In this document: in pieces, positions 1 to 13,900 of the stretch
How the letters are laid out: each line of letters opens with the position of its first letter
Position numbering within the stretch: the first letter of the stretch is position 1
Assembly (NCBI RefSeq): GCF_035083965.1
Contig: NC_089738.1
Coordinates: 14,658,734 to 14,722,733, forward strand
Source of the DNA: Branchiostoma lanceolatum
Lineage: Eukaryota; Chordata; Leptocardii; Amphioxiformes; Branchiostomatidae
Direction: 5' to 3'
DNA: 64,000 bases
Translations under genes and position numbers: made by a program
Notes under the pieces: model-generated
Told to the model about the DNA's origin: nothing
The model's database searches: none
The model's input: only the letters and a program-made list of their open reading frames with translations

Positions 1-23
1 CAGTTGTGTGTGTTTATCTTCAG

Positions 24-1967
24 GCGGAGTTGCGACCTATGTCACAGTATCGCTTACCGACTGGCCGTACACCGCTGCCATGAGGGACCCACTGTCTGAA
101 GACTCCCGGAGACTCTCTCAGTACCTGGAGCCACCTGTAAGACAATGTTATTCCAATTAGGCATCTTGCAATCATTCACTGATTATCAGAATTTCTCAGT
201 GGCTAAGGGGATTTATCCTTGGCAGTCAGAAGTATAAGGGCTTTTGTGCAGATAGAACTTGATATGTATTGACCTACATATACGTATACATCAGTACAAT
301 ATGAACACAAGGCAAGAAGTGCCCTAAACAACCCAAACAACAACACCAACATACAAGTAGCCTGGCACATTTCGTCTCTTACATTGTTTGTCTTCTATTA
401 CAACAATCTTTCGTAAGTAGTGAGAGAGAGGGACCAATTATAGCAATCTGATCAGGAAGTTTATCGTCTGTTCCTTTTCTTACAGACCGTCGCCTTGCTC
501 AGGAACTTCAATGGTTTTCGCTATTCATTTGCTGTTGACTACAAACCCCTGTAAGACAACCCTTTAAGTATTTATCTAATAACTTTCAGAATCTGTATTA
601 AGACTTATTTTTATTGTAAATTGTAACATCAAGCCACCGGGTTACATAAATCCACCACTCTGAAAAACAGTGGGTTTGAGAGATCTCTAGTGCAGCACCC
701 CCCAGCTACGCACAGTTTAGATATACAAGAGTGCATTATACTGGAGGGCATTGTGTTAGAGGTCTGTTTGGACGTATCTTTTCAGGGTGGCAGAATTATG
801 TACCCCGGTGGAATTATGTTGAAGCCCTGTTCCTGGGGTTGACATTGAAGCCCTGTTCCTGGGGTTGAAATTGAAGCCCTGTTCCTGGGGTTGAAATTGA
901 AGCCCTGTTCCTGGGGTTGAAATTGAAGCCCTGTTCCTGGGGTTGAAATTGAAGCCCTGTTCCTGGGGTTGAAATTGAAGCCCTGTTCCTGGGGTTGAAA
1001 TTGAAGCCCTGTTCCTGGGGTTGAAATTGAAGCCCTGTTCCTGGGGTTGAAATTGAAGCCCTGTTCCTGGGGTTGAAATTGAAGCCCTGTTCCTGGGGTT
1101 GAAATTGAAGCCCTGTTCCTGGGGTTGAAATTGAAGCCCTGTTCCTGGGGTTGAAATTGAAGCCCTGTTCCTGGGGTTGAAATTGAAGCCCTGTTCCTGG
1201 GGTTGAAATTGAAGCCCTGTTCCTGGGGTTGAAATTGAAGCCCTGTTCCTGGGCTTCAAGATGAAGCCCTGTTCCTTGGGTTGAAATTGAAGCCCTGTTC
1301 CTTGGGTTGAAATTGAAGCCCTGTTCCTGGGGTTGAAATTGAAGCCCTGTTCCTGGGGTTGAAATTGAAGCCCTGTTCCTGGGGTTGAAATTGAAGCCCT
1401 GTTCCTGGGCTTCAAGATGAAGCCCTGTTCCTTGGGTTGAAATTGAAGCCCTGTTCCTGGGGTTGAAATTGAAGCCCTGTTCCTGGGGTTGAAATTGAAG
1501 CCCTGTTCCTGGGGTTGAAATTGAAGCCCTGTTCCTGGGCTTCAAGATGAAGCCCTGTTCCTTGGGTTGAAATTGAAGCCCTGTTCCTGGGGTTGAAATT
1601 GAAGCCCTGTTCCTTGGGTTGAAATTGAAGCCCTGTTCCTGGGGTTGAAATTGAAGCCCTGTTCCTGGGGTTCAAATTGAAGCCATGTTCCTGGGGTTCA
1701 AATTGAAGGCCTGGTCCTGGGCTTCAAATTGAAGGCCTGGTCCTGGAAGATTACACTGTATCGGTCACAGAAGATTTCATTTTTTAGTGCATTTCTGTAG
1801 CTGTCTCAAGCACAAAATTGTTAAGGTTTGTTGTTTTGTTTTTATTTTGTTGTTGTTTAGGGATTCCAGCAGTGGAAGTGGCACCCTGGCTGTATGTAGC
1901 TTTGACCTGGCTCATTACACTAACTACAGCCTCCTCAAGTCTTTCGTCGAGAATGCTGACCCTAGGG
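24..1967 (+). CDS. SEA-like module, C-terminal SEA of triad 0 (exons 1-3)
   Basis: Exons 24-136, 486-550 and 1861-1967 with phases 1-0, 0-2 and 2-1, about window residues 1-95. The first exon reads [20 protein letters not shown], the typical SEA opening (beta strand, aromatic, acidic-Pro-Leu-Ser). The third exon has a hydrophobic strand after a Gly-Ser stretch ([13 protein letters not shown]). The second intron is enlarged by a 26-bp minisatellite. The exon-3 donor at 1968 is chosen because it alone gives the phase needed by the next exon. Family knowledge: SEA domains occur in mucins and matrix proteins and some self-cleave at G-SVVV; that motif is not clean here. Confidence 0.7.
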
Positions 1968-4900
1968 GTGGGTTCACTTACAAGAGACATTGTCATGATG
2001 CTGTCTGCTTTCATGTAGTATGATTAAGATGCTGTGTGTGCAGGGCTCGAAATTCGTTTTTTGGAAAAAGGTGCACTGGTGCGCCCAACTAAAAAAATTA
2101 GGTGCACAGAAAGAATTTTGGGTGTTCTACATAAGATAAAGTTGAATGTCAGCAAAACATATTTAAGTTTAACGCTCTTGAGAGCTTCAATCTGTAATTC
2201 TAAAGATTATTTCAAACAAGTAGTACATCAACTTAAGAACAACAAAAGGTTTTTCTGATACTTACATAAAAAATCAAGAATATTCTGTATACAAGTGCAC
2301 AATACCTTCACCCTATAGCATACAAAAATATCTAGGTGCAATGGTGCACCCACAGTCAAGAATTAGGTGCACACAGGTGCACATGCACCCAGTATTTCGA
2401 GCCCTGGTGTGTATGTGTGTCTGTATGTGCGTGTGTCTGTGTGTGCATGTATCACCGTCACTGTGTATGTGTGTGTTTTAGGTTATGTCCTTGTGTTAGG
2501 GAGCAGGAATTTCTGTTTGTGTCAAAACATTTAGGCTTTCCTGGCTAGTTTTGTCCTTAACTCACAAACAATCACAAAAAAAAACTAATCCTTATAATAC
2601 CCTAATCTTACAGCCACATACGAGGGCCCCACCTGGAATCAGAACATCACCTGGGCATCTGTGGCATCTGGCTTTGGAGATCCAAGCCTTTCTGTCGACG
2701 GTGACCTTTCAACTTACTGGTACCCCGAAGGCCCGACTTCAGGAGACGCCTACATTGTCTTTGATCTTCAGGCTGTGTACACCCTGTCTGCATTCAGCAT
2801 TGCTGCTACAGGAAACGGCACCAACGACCCCATCGGCTTTAAACTCCAGGTCTCAGCCTCGCCATGGCCATACGACTGGCAGGACGTTGGTAGCTTCACA
2901 GGGATACAAGGTATTACAGTCTTGTCAAAGGAGTATATCTTCCAAGAAATGAATTTTGATTGGGCTAGTGCATCTTTCCTCAGCATATTGCATCGCAACC
3001 ATGAACAGCTGACAACATAAGACAACATAAGATGTATTCTTCCAATAACTAAACAAGAATGATAATCTGGGGAATGAACTTGCCAACAGCAGGGAGACTG
3101 TAAAAGAAGTTTTTACATTCTGCTTATCTGCTGTGTTTGTTGTTATTGATTTCAATCAATTCCCTATGAAATAAACTGTAGTGCAGAAAATGATATTGAA
3201 ACATGCAGTAGGTTAGGGATCTTGAATTGACGGTACCTTTCCACGGTGCTGATTCTGGTGTTGTGCATAGTAAGGTCTGTTATAGTCCGTCTACATAACT
3301 TCATGAGGTACTTTTTGTCACTTGATTTTCTTATAGATCTGGTTCTCTAAGTACAGGTCATCCATTTCCAAGGTATACATAGGTTACAATGTAAAAGTGT
3401 ATCTGTCTGTATCTTGTGTTGAAATTTGCAGGCACGGACCAGCAGCAGATCTTAGCTGGTTTCATTGAGACATCGCAGTACTGGCGCCTGTACATCACAG
3501 CGACCGGAGGTGGTGGCAAACCAGCTGTTTCTGAGATCCAGTTCTTTGGACAAGAAGGTACTGACCAACTTGGGGGGAAAATTGCTTTCCATTCAAGCAT
3601 TAGAAACAGATCTGTTATGTATGGCTTTATTACAGCAAAGGAAGCCAAGATGATAAAACTATATACTATAGTCAGCTTCTTATGCACTACTTTGAATGCT
3701 GGCTAAATAAAATGATTATGATTTATTAAGTAAATGAAACTGAACTATGAATCACTGTCACTTACAAAAGGTTGTGAATGTTGTCTGAAACGTCTGACCG
3801 TTTATCGTCCAGTTGCTTGAGTAACTTTTGTATTGTGTATCTTATTACCTGGTTGTCTAACCTATATCAATGAGCTGTATGTAGCCAAAAGTCATAACTT
3901 AATCTGCAGACATTGCTTGCATTGTATGTACCTTGGTTCACAGTGTAACAACTACAGAATGGCAAATCTAAGTTTTTTACCATACTGAAACATCATGAAA
4001 ACTTCATCCAATGCGTACTGTCTCTCCCTGGTGTTTAATCTGCAGCTATTACAACTCGGTACACATCCCTGGAGCTGCCCCTCCCAGCAGGGTACTGGCC
4101 TCAGGTCTTCACCAGGGACTCTCCCCAGGCTGTCAGTGTTGCTCAGGAGGTTGAGAATGGGGTGAGTAATACTCCTAGTAGTTAAGTACTGTAGTAGTAG
4201 TGGTAGTAGTCTACTGTGTATTCTGTTGCTGCAGTGGTCTTAACACCCTGCAGCTGCAATCAGTCTTTCTTCAAATCTCTCCACCTTGCCCAATTCATCG
4301 CAAGCTTCTTTAGCTCCCATAGTTTTCTTTGTGACCACAACGGTCCTAGTCCTCATTCTTTCGGGTCAGCCCTCAATAGACCTAAAGTAGTAGTAGTAGT
4401 GTCATACTCTACAGAGTTGGAGCAAATACAAAGTTCTTTTTACTGTATTTTTTGTCAATTAGTATCACCATACACCCCAGGTGACTGCAAAAGTGCCATG
4501 GTTTTTTGGAAGTAAAAGTAAACTGGTTGAAACGTTGTTTTTAATGGTTGTCTTTAATGTAGCCCCACTTTTATGCTGAAATTCCATCTTTTATGCACAA
4601 ATTCCATCTTTCAACCTATGGATTAAGCTTTCAGTTATAGCCAAGATATTTGTTGGTAGACAATACTGCCATCCCAAGATGTGTATTATCTGTTTATTAA
4701 GGATGTTTCTTATCATTTTGCAGGTGGTTGACCTCTTAGTGAATGATAGCCTGTTCGTGCATGCAATCCAGGCTCTTTGGATCAGGCCTGGGTGAGTATT
4801 CAATGAATTAAGCTGGTGTGTTACGCCTAATGGTGGTTATACCGGCTATATAGATACAGATACAGAATCAATTGATTATTCATTTATCGATTATCATTGG

Positions 4901-7900
4901 TGAATTGATTGATCAATTATTCATTGATTGACTTCAAGCCTTCTGTTAGACTAGCTCAGTTCATTGATACAGTTGGTGCTTTGACCAAAAATGTCAGTCT
5001 TAGTTCCGTCTACCGAGGACAGTTATTGGATTGACAATTGGGAAGACTAGCACTACCTGACAGTATCTTCTGACTGCTTCTTATATTCATATATTTGCCC
5101 TTGCAGTTATAGACTTTGTAATTTACACAAACATGTCTGAATAAACTGGGAGCAAGGCATTTGAAACCGTGTGAGCTGATGAAGGTTTCAACCTATTACT
5201 TCATTCTGCAGAGTTAATTCCATCATTGTGCAGCTGCGAATGATCATAGCCTACTCAGACATGCCGGCTGTGCGGAACACCCTCGCTGCTTCCATCACAG
5301 AGGGGGACCTGCCAGGGTCTGCTGTCTACCCAGAATTCAGCGGGTTTAGCATAGCAGGTATGAACTATGACCCTTTAACCTTCAGCCAGCTGAGGTACCC
5401 AAATGGCACCAAAATTGTATTCTTTTTGGTTAATATGGGTTTAGGAGGTAAGGAGAAGGTTAACATTAAGATTAGTGCTCACATGTCTTCCCTGGTCAAG
5501 ACCTACATGTATGTGTTATGCCAAAGGGTGGTTGTATCACATACACTGCCTGAACAATATAGATACAGATACCTGGTACAATTTTAAGCATTTTGATTTC
5601 TAATCAATGTTCACTGACTTATAATTGAGAATAGCCACAAAGCACTGAAGGCTAGTGGTTATAACGTTACATGTATTAAGTAAAGATCAGTGTGTAAGGT
5701 ATCATAGAAAACTGCACAGATACTTTATTCCATTGTCTGAGAAAAGCTTCATCTCCCATTTGATATGTATTTATTCATTCCAAGATAATGATAACAATTA
5801 CTGTGAAATCCTTCTCATTTCACCCTAGCTCCTGTATCCCCTGCCCCTGTGGACCTTGCCTTTGTAATCGATGGTTCCAGTACTCTGGGACAGGACGGCT
5901 TCCAGCAAACAAAACTGCTGATGACCAAGATAGTCCAGGAGCTGAACATTGGAACAGCAGGGTCAAGGGTGACAGTGGTGCAGTATTGTCACAACGGATG
6001 GCAGGAGTTTGGATTGGATACGTATACCAGGTAATATTATATATTACTGTAAATGCAGAAATATTTGCGGTGGTTTTATTGTTCACGGTTTTTGCGGTGA
6101 ACTTTCAGCGCGAACTTAAAGCCACCGCGATACTTTTTGCCCACCTATGATTGTAGCGCTGCTATTGTTTCCAACGCAAACTTAAAACCCCCGCGAACAC
6201 TCCATCTTCTTCCTATCGCGAAATAAAATCATGCAATACATACCTATATGTATTTGTCTACTGTTCTTTGTCCATTGCAAACTTGGCATATGTTTGATAA
6301 TGAAAGCAACAGATGAAGATATGTTACATAGTACATGTACATCATGTGCATGTATTCAATTAATTTTAATCAATTCAAGGTTACCATCAATTTTGCTTGA
6401 AAAGTTGTATGCCAAAATGCTGTATGGGTGATTGATGATATCCAGCTGGACTCTGTCATTGAAGCTGGCATGCATGAGCTTTTTCTCTCCATGAAAAATG
6501 GAGATATAGTTTTGGGTGTGTCTGTCTGTGGGTGTGGGTGTGTTTGTGTTTCCACACTACTGTAGTCAGCATAACTCAAGAACCTCTTGATGGATTACAA
6601 TGATATCTTGTATGTGGGCGGGTGTTGTGAAGCCAAAATTCAAGGTCGATTTTGGGCCCCCTGGTGTGTGACCTTGGTACTGCAGCAGAACTTCTGTTTT
6701 TGTATCTTTTGACCTGGACGTGCTATGGTCTTGATTTTTAGGTGGCAGCTTGTGATGTGATAAAGAAGTGGTGTAGGTTTGGGCCCCCTAGCAGCTTGTT
6801 TCTTTTAGAGCTTTCATCTAATTGTCAACTCATACTTTTCTCTTTAAGCTCAAGAACACTACAACAGGCTATCAACAACCTTGAGTTTATGGATGGGGGC
6901 AGCAACCTTGCAGATGGTCTGAATGTGCTGTACAAGTTTGGTTTCATCAGGAGGAATGGAGGAAGGCCAGGCATTAAAAAGGTCACGGGCTGTATATTAT
7001 TACTTTTCATTGTTGTTATAACAATATTGCTGCACTGCTCTTAGTATTATCCATTTTGAAAACTTGTTACTTTCAGGTGATGTTGCAACTGACAATAATA
7101 CTGAGTCTCTTAAACCCAGTCTAGTAATTCTATTTTTTTGATTTTATCCTTTCTCAGAATTTCTCACTTCTGCCAGTTTGCAAAATCGAAATAATTCTTG
7201 GGGTACAAACAAGAATTGTTTGGGTATAACTTACTTATAGCACCTTGGTGTAGCTATGAGCATCAGCTGTGTATAAAATACGCACTTGCTCATACCAAGT
7301 GGCCTGGAATTATCCATCCGTTTTGACTGGCAAAAAGTTTTCATGAAAGGTTTTTGGCATCTATTCTGTAGGGTGCAATAGTGATTGCAGAGGAAGGTGC
7401 TGCCAGGGACCCAGCGGGTGCCGCGCGAGCTGCCGCCCAACTCCATCTCTCAGGACTGACTGTCATGGCAGTAGGTGTCGGCCCTGGAGCAGCTGGACTC
7501 TCTATGAAGATTTCCTCAGACCCGCAGTTTGCCTTTTCTGTGAGAACGGCCAGCGAACTGTTTCTCCTCAGGAATGGCTTGGCAGACATGCTCTGGGAAG
7601 GTAGATAGCAAACATCATCAAGTGATTATAAATAAGTGATCAGGATAGTTGTTATTGCTTTCATAAAGTCTCAATTTGAGACTGGAATTGTTACGATGTG
7701 TGACACATCGTAACAATTCCAGTCTCAATTTGAGATCATGTGTGTGTGTTGCTTGACTGCATTATTTGTTGTTTGGCAAAAGGTTTGCTGAAAATAACCG
7801 CCTTCTCTCAACTTAGATAAAATCAATTTTAAGTAATATGTGCCTGTCTTCATTTTTTGTAGCTGGACTCAACGAAAGGCTGTATGGAAGCTTCAAACCT

Positions 7901-10900
7901 AGACCCGGAATTCCATTCAACGACACAACGGCCACAGCCTTCCTTCACCCAGAGAGTGCAGAGTATGCCAGTGTATTGGAAAAAGAAGCCGTGGTGAGAA
8001 GGAAATGTATTGACTTGTTGGACACAATAAAATTTCCTAAAAAGATACAAGTTTACTTAGATTAACATACAGACTGTGGCTCTGAAGAGTACAATGTGCT
8101 GACAAAAATTTTTACTGACAAAAATTTTTACTAGATAAAAAATGTTGTTTCTCAGGTTCATGCAAAACTGCAGCCTCTTGCTGGGAAGTTGGTTGTAAAC
8201 ACCATCGGCTTTGGAGCAAAGCGGGGAGAGTTACGAATCAACTTCCAAGTAGACCTCTCAGTTTCTGTGAACATCACAGCTGTCAAGGAAGCTCTAAATG
8301 ACTTAAGTGGCTTGGGTAAGTTTTTTTTGTTATAACAGCGTTTTGTAATGGGTGATGTTGCAAAGATGACACAATTCATGCATTGTATATAATGTATTTC
8401 TATCCTTATCTGCATTGATCATGAAAGGTTGATTGGCTAGAAGGACAGAAGTTAAAACATGTTGGGCTACATGTATGTCCGTGTAATGTTAAGTAGGTAA
8501 TTCTATGTTGCCGCAATTCTGGTCTTGAACTAGACTGGCAGAATCACTTGAATGTCTATCTTGGTAATACAGAGTCATGTGAGTTCAACTTTCTGTCACA
8601 ACTCCACAGCAAAGGAAAATGACAACAAATAAAGGAATCATGTATTATTACATGATACGTCTGATAAACATCAGCCAAGCTGCAAGCCATAGATGGATAA
8701 ATATGTAATCTGAGGTAACACAGAATACCATTACTGTTACATAGATGTACCTACATGTAATCTGTCACATTGGATCTTCAGAACTGGTGGGATTTCAGTA
8801 CCCCCTCTGGCTGACTAACTCTGGCTGGACAATCTCTGCATCACACAATGTCAACAACACCGCCCTCACTGTGGATGGGGACCCAGCAACCGTCTGGAGT
8901 CCTGGAGACGATGCCATCAACGACACCTGGTACCTGACATATGATCTCCAAAATGTCCACACATTAACAAAACTGGAACTTGTGTCATCTGAAGTCAAGC
9001 TTTTCAAGTTACAGGTGTGTACAGATTTTGCTAACTATTGTAATCCTCTTCAGAATGCATAGATTGCATGTAAAGTTAACCCAAAGTATGTGGTGTTAAA
9101 CTTTTTGTACTTCTAATCAAGGTATGCATTCACACCTAATAATCCAAGGAACCAGTAAATTGTAGAACTCTTGTAAGTTAAACCCTGATTCTGTAACATA
9201 GATGTAGAACCTTTTTCTAGACTAGCAAGTTAGTTTAATCTTCATTGTCTGTCTCACAATGTATTATTATTCACTAAATCTCTTTATGCTTATACACTGT
9301 CATTAATTGTGATTCACTTGTAATTAGCCTATGCCATGGGTACAAATTCACAATAAACTTTATACACTGTATTGTCCAGGTGTCACGTGGAGTTTCCCCG
9401 GGAGGCGTCTGGCGCTGGAGGGATGTGAAGACGTTTGCAGCCAGGCAGGGGGTCGGTACAAACCAGTTCAGTGGCTTCAGGATGAGGAGCCGATACTGGC
9501 GCCTACAGATCTTGAGCACGTATGGTGGACTCTCCCCAGTCGTTGGTGAAGTGAACTTTTTTGGACAAGCAGGTAATTTTTGATTGATCTTTGTATTGTT
9601 TTACTGCTATAATGTCTAACATATCCTAAACCATTTGCAGGAATATATACTATTTTGACCATAGTTTGCCGATAGATTCTGACCAATATAAAAAAGATAC
9701 TTAGTTCTTATTTCATGCATGCATTGCAAGTTGTGCCCTATGAATTAGCAAGTACAATGTCGTATAACCAAGGCAGTCATGTTGATGTAATGATGGGATA
9801 TGGTAAATAGGAGCTTACTCTATTACAGTATGTACATACATACAGCTTCTAAACTTATATCTTACAATTTCAACATTAATGCTTCTCTGTTTTCTCCAGC
9901 TGTGGACACTACTTACCTGACAGTGGAAACCCTGGACACGTTCATGCCTTCCATGAACAATGTGGCTTCCGAAGAGTTCGTCAACTTCAAACTGGTTCCA
10001 GAATGGGCTGTGAGTAACAGTTGAAGTCTTACTGAAGTCCTTCAATATTTAGATGCTGGTCTTGATTTTGACTTAATGTTCTTTTTCCCATTTTATGGTC
10101 TTGTATACTGCTTATTCTGATATGTTTTTTTATGTGTACACCTAGGCAACCTTCCTAGCAGAAGACATCACAAGAGTTTACAGCATGGTCGTTTATGATG
10201 TGCGCAACAGGTGAGGCACACTTTCATTATCATGTAAATATATAGTGCATTACCATTGAGCATAAAGATAATTATTTGGTTATCATATAATGAAGAAGGT
10301 TTGCACTCATGATTGTTTGATGTGATTGTAATGAGCTACATCATAGAAAACTGCGCTATCACACTTGACATGCATGATAAAGAGGTAACATTACTTCCAC
10401 TATCTGCCATAGGTCAAAGTTGTGTAATTGTTGCAGTGACATTTGTATATGGTCAAGAGATGATATGTAATAAGATAAGTTTTCTTACATGTGTATTTGC
10501 GTTGTCTTCTGAATTCAGCTATGGAAACACAGCGATAGTGATGCAAATATTGGCAGACACAACAGCCATCCCAGCTCTTCAGGCATCCCTCGAGGATTTC
10601 TACAGTTTCAACGACACCTTCAACATCCCCATTTTCAACCCAGTTGTTTTGACAATGTTGCCAGGATACCAGTTCACTGCTGACGGTAAGCACATTATAG
10701 ATTGATGTTGAGGTTAGAATTTAGTACAATGAGTAAAAGGGGTGTTGAAATTTTTCAGACAAAGATGAAAGCTTTGGTTAAGAGGGATAGGTTAACAGCA
10801 CACAGCAGATAAAAAATTGTACATTCAAGTGATTGAATTAAGATAAATCCTTTGACAGCCAAATTCGAATGCAACTTGTGAAGGAAGTTCACTTTGCTGT

Positions 10901-13900
10901 GGTTTTATCACGACATAATCTTGTATAAAGATTCATCATTTGGTGCTGTTAATATGAAGTTATAATTATCTCCATGAAAAATGGAGATATAGTTTTGAAG
11001 GTGTCTGTCTGTCTGTCTGTTTGTCTGTTTGTGTTTCCGCACCACTTCAGTCAGCATAACTCAAGAGCCTCTTGATGGATTACAATGATATTTGGTATGT
11101 AGGCAGGTGTTGCGACGCCGAAATTCAAGGTCGATTTTGGGCCCCCTGGTATGTGACCGAATTGCTAAAAATTTTCACCATGAAATGTTTAACTGTACTA
11201 TCATATTTTACTGTATTGTATTTTGCTGTACTTCACAGCGCAATTCAGGCATCCAATTCATCATCATAGCTTGTCGCAATGTATCTCATTTGTAAACTTA
11301 AGTAAACTTTAGTAAACTTTTGTGAACTTTTGTAAACGTTTGTAAACATTTGTAAACTTTTGTGAACTTTTGTAAACGTTTGTAAACATTTGTAAACTTT
11401 TGTAAAGTTTTGTAAAGTTTTGTAAACTTTTGTAAACTTTTGTAAACATTTGTAAACTTTTGTAAACTTTTGTAAACTTTTGTAAACATTTGTAAACTTT
11501 TGTAAACTTTTGTAAACATTTGTAAACTTTTGTTAACTTTTGTAAACTTTTGTAAACTTTTGTAAAGTTTTGTAAACTTTGTAAACATTTGTTAACTTTT
11601 GTAAACTTTTGTAAACTTTTGTAAACTTTTGTAAACTTTTGTAAACTTTGTTAACATTTGTAAACTTTTGTAAACTTTTGTAAACTTTTGTAAACAGTTG
11701 TAAACTTTTGTAAACTTTTGTAAACTTTTGTAAACTTTTGTAAACTTTTGTTAACTTTTGTAAACTTTTGTAAACTTTTGTAAACATTTGTTAACATTTG
11801 TAAACTTTTGTAAACTTTTGTAAACTTTTGTAAACTTTTGTAAACTTTGTAAACATTTGTCAACTTTTGTAAACTTTTGTAAACTTTTGTAAACTTTTGT
11901 AAACTTTTGTAAACTTTGTAAACTTTTGTAAACTTTCGTTAACTTTTGTAAACTTTTGTAAACTTTTGTAGACGTGAGCCTTCCCATTAGTGGGAGGTAC
12001 TGTCGGTCTAGTAGGAAACAGAGAAAAACACAGTTAGTATCACTCATAATAAGAGTTTTTCTTATGTATCATGGTTTCAATCTTCAACCACAACTGAATA
12101 CTAGAATTTCAGTTTCTTGACTTTATCTATCTTTAGTCTGGTATCTGTCAGTATAAAGCATAAGGGCAATGAATGTAATACAACGGGTTCAGACAATGGC
12201 ACTTAAGGCGGGGTTACATTGGTCGTAGGTCATGGCATGACTTTGATTTCCAAGCAGGCTGAGACAGAACCAACAAGAATCTGATATACAGTATTTTCCA
12301 TGACAAGACAGCTGACTTCTTCAGGACACGTGTAATACATGTAACATGTGTAGTTTATGGCAAGTGGAGTATCAAACCAATTATGCAAATAAATTCATAA
12401 TATATTGCGACATGTGTAAGTTTGTTGAAGGTGTTTATGACCAAGCATATATTATGTAACTGTGTAAGTCATTTGCATAAACAGAATAGTTCATGGAGAA
12501 ATGAGGTCTACGAACTCTTGTTTTAACTGTTTTCATCCATGTATGCATGTAGTGCCTGTGTTCTCACGGTCGATGGACGTGGCACTGTTGCTGGATGGGG
12601 CAACTGCCACCACACAGGCCAGCTTTGATGCCTCCAAGACCTTGGTGAAGAAAGTGGCTGGTAGTCTGGACATCCCGAATGCTGCACGGCTCAGCGTTTA
12701 TCAGTTTGGCTCAACGGCTTGGCAAGAACTGGGGTATAGATTCTACAGAAACTATCGTGAGGTACGATGTTGCTTCAGATGATTGTCAACGTTTTCTGAC
12801 ATTGTGCGATAATCTAGTATCATGGTGATATCGCATACTTAGGGTTTTAGAGATGGACTTGCCATGATAATCAAAGAATACGTTGATTCAGTAAAACCAT
12901 TAGAAAAGATAACACCAATTATATTTTGCCAAATTTTTTCCATTTGCACATCTCTGTATGACCTCAAGGTGAACAGTGAAAATGGTAATATTCAAACAAT
13001 AGAAAAGGACTTGTATCTCAGTGTATGTTGTAAAATGTAATTGATCCAGGCTAAGCACACTGGAGTTAATTTTAGATTCATACGTGAAAGTTAAGTTGCA
13101 CCCATTCTCTGCATGGCTGGGTAGATACATGTATGGCTGATAAAACATACAGTTGAACATGAACATGTTTATATATGGTAATCAAGTCTGATGATTTACT
13201 ATGGCTGTAATCGCTTCAGGTAGGGGAAGCCATGGACATGCTACAGCAGAAGAATGGAGACAGAAACACGGGAGCAGCCCTACAGAGTGTGTACCAGACC
13301 GCCTTTAATGACCCACAACGGGCCGGAGTTCAGAAGGTGACAAGTCCAAGATTTACCAATATGGCTGCTCTCTTTTTATAACTTAATATATGGTCAGCAG
13401 TTTTCATTGAGTGTCGACCATGAACCTTTTTAGATAGCATTTGGTTGAATTGCACGCCATCAAGATTTGATTCAGATGGAATGTAAAAAGAAGTTAGACT
13501 CCTTGGTGTGACATCTTTAGTGTTTTCTTTCAGAAATGAGAGAAGTTTAATGCGGATACAAGAAATGTAAAAGTAATAGGATCATAATTTTTTGACAAAC
13601 ATTTAATCCTTACACACAACGTACATAAATTGCTACGGGGAGCTTTCGAGACGAACTCTGTCTCTTCGTCAACCCGGTGTTGCTATGAGGTCTCAGCCAG
13701 GATCATAATTGTTTGTCTCTTTTGTTGATACATTGCTTTCTGATTAGGGATTGTGCTGAGAGCATGTATGAAACATATGAGACTTTTGAAATCACTGCTG
13801 ACTTTGCCTCCTTAGAACTCATCAATCTGCAATAGAAATTGAGGAAGAGCAGTTTGAGCTTGTTGCATTTACTAACAGTATTTTATTAACCCTCCAGGTT

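Larger units (their letters stand above)
10686..12552 (+). other. large intron between SEA and vWFA-2
   Basis: A 1.87 kb phase-1 intron containing the second copy of repeat R (10970-11160) and the 10-bp minisatellite (11291-11970). The remaining 580 bases up to the vWFA-2 acceptor show no exon, repeat or RNA gene that I can support. Because the flanking phases match, a skipped or unrecognised symmetric exon cannot be fully excluded. Confidence 0.7.

Noticed and set aside
756-1675. Long overlapping - strand frames encoding [16 protein letters not shown] repeats
   Set aside because: They are produced by a stop-free 26-bp minisatellite inside an intron, are open in several frames at once and have no non-repeat coding context.
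821-1746. CRISPR-like array
   Set aside because: Units are contiguous with no unique spacers, and the DNA is clearly eukaryotic.
2034-2258. 74-residue + frame starting at 2034
   Set aside because: It lies across the hAT-like MITE and has no domain similarity or conservation.
11298-12047. - strand frames with [10 protein letters not shown] repeats
   Set aside because: Direct translation of the 10-bp minisatellite; purely a repeat artefact.
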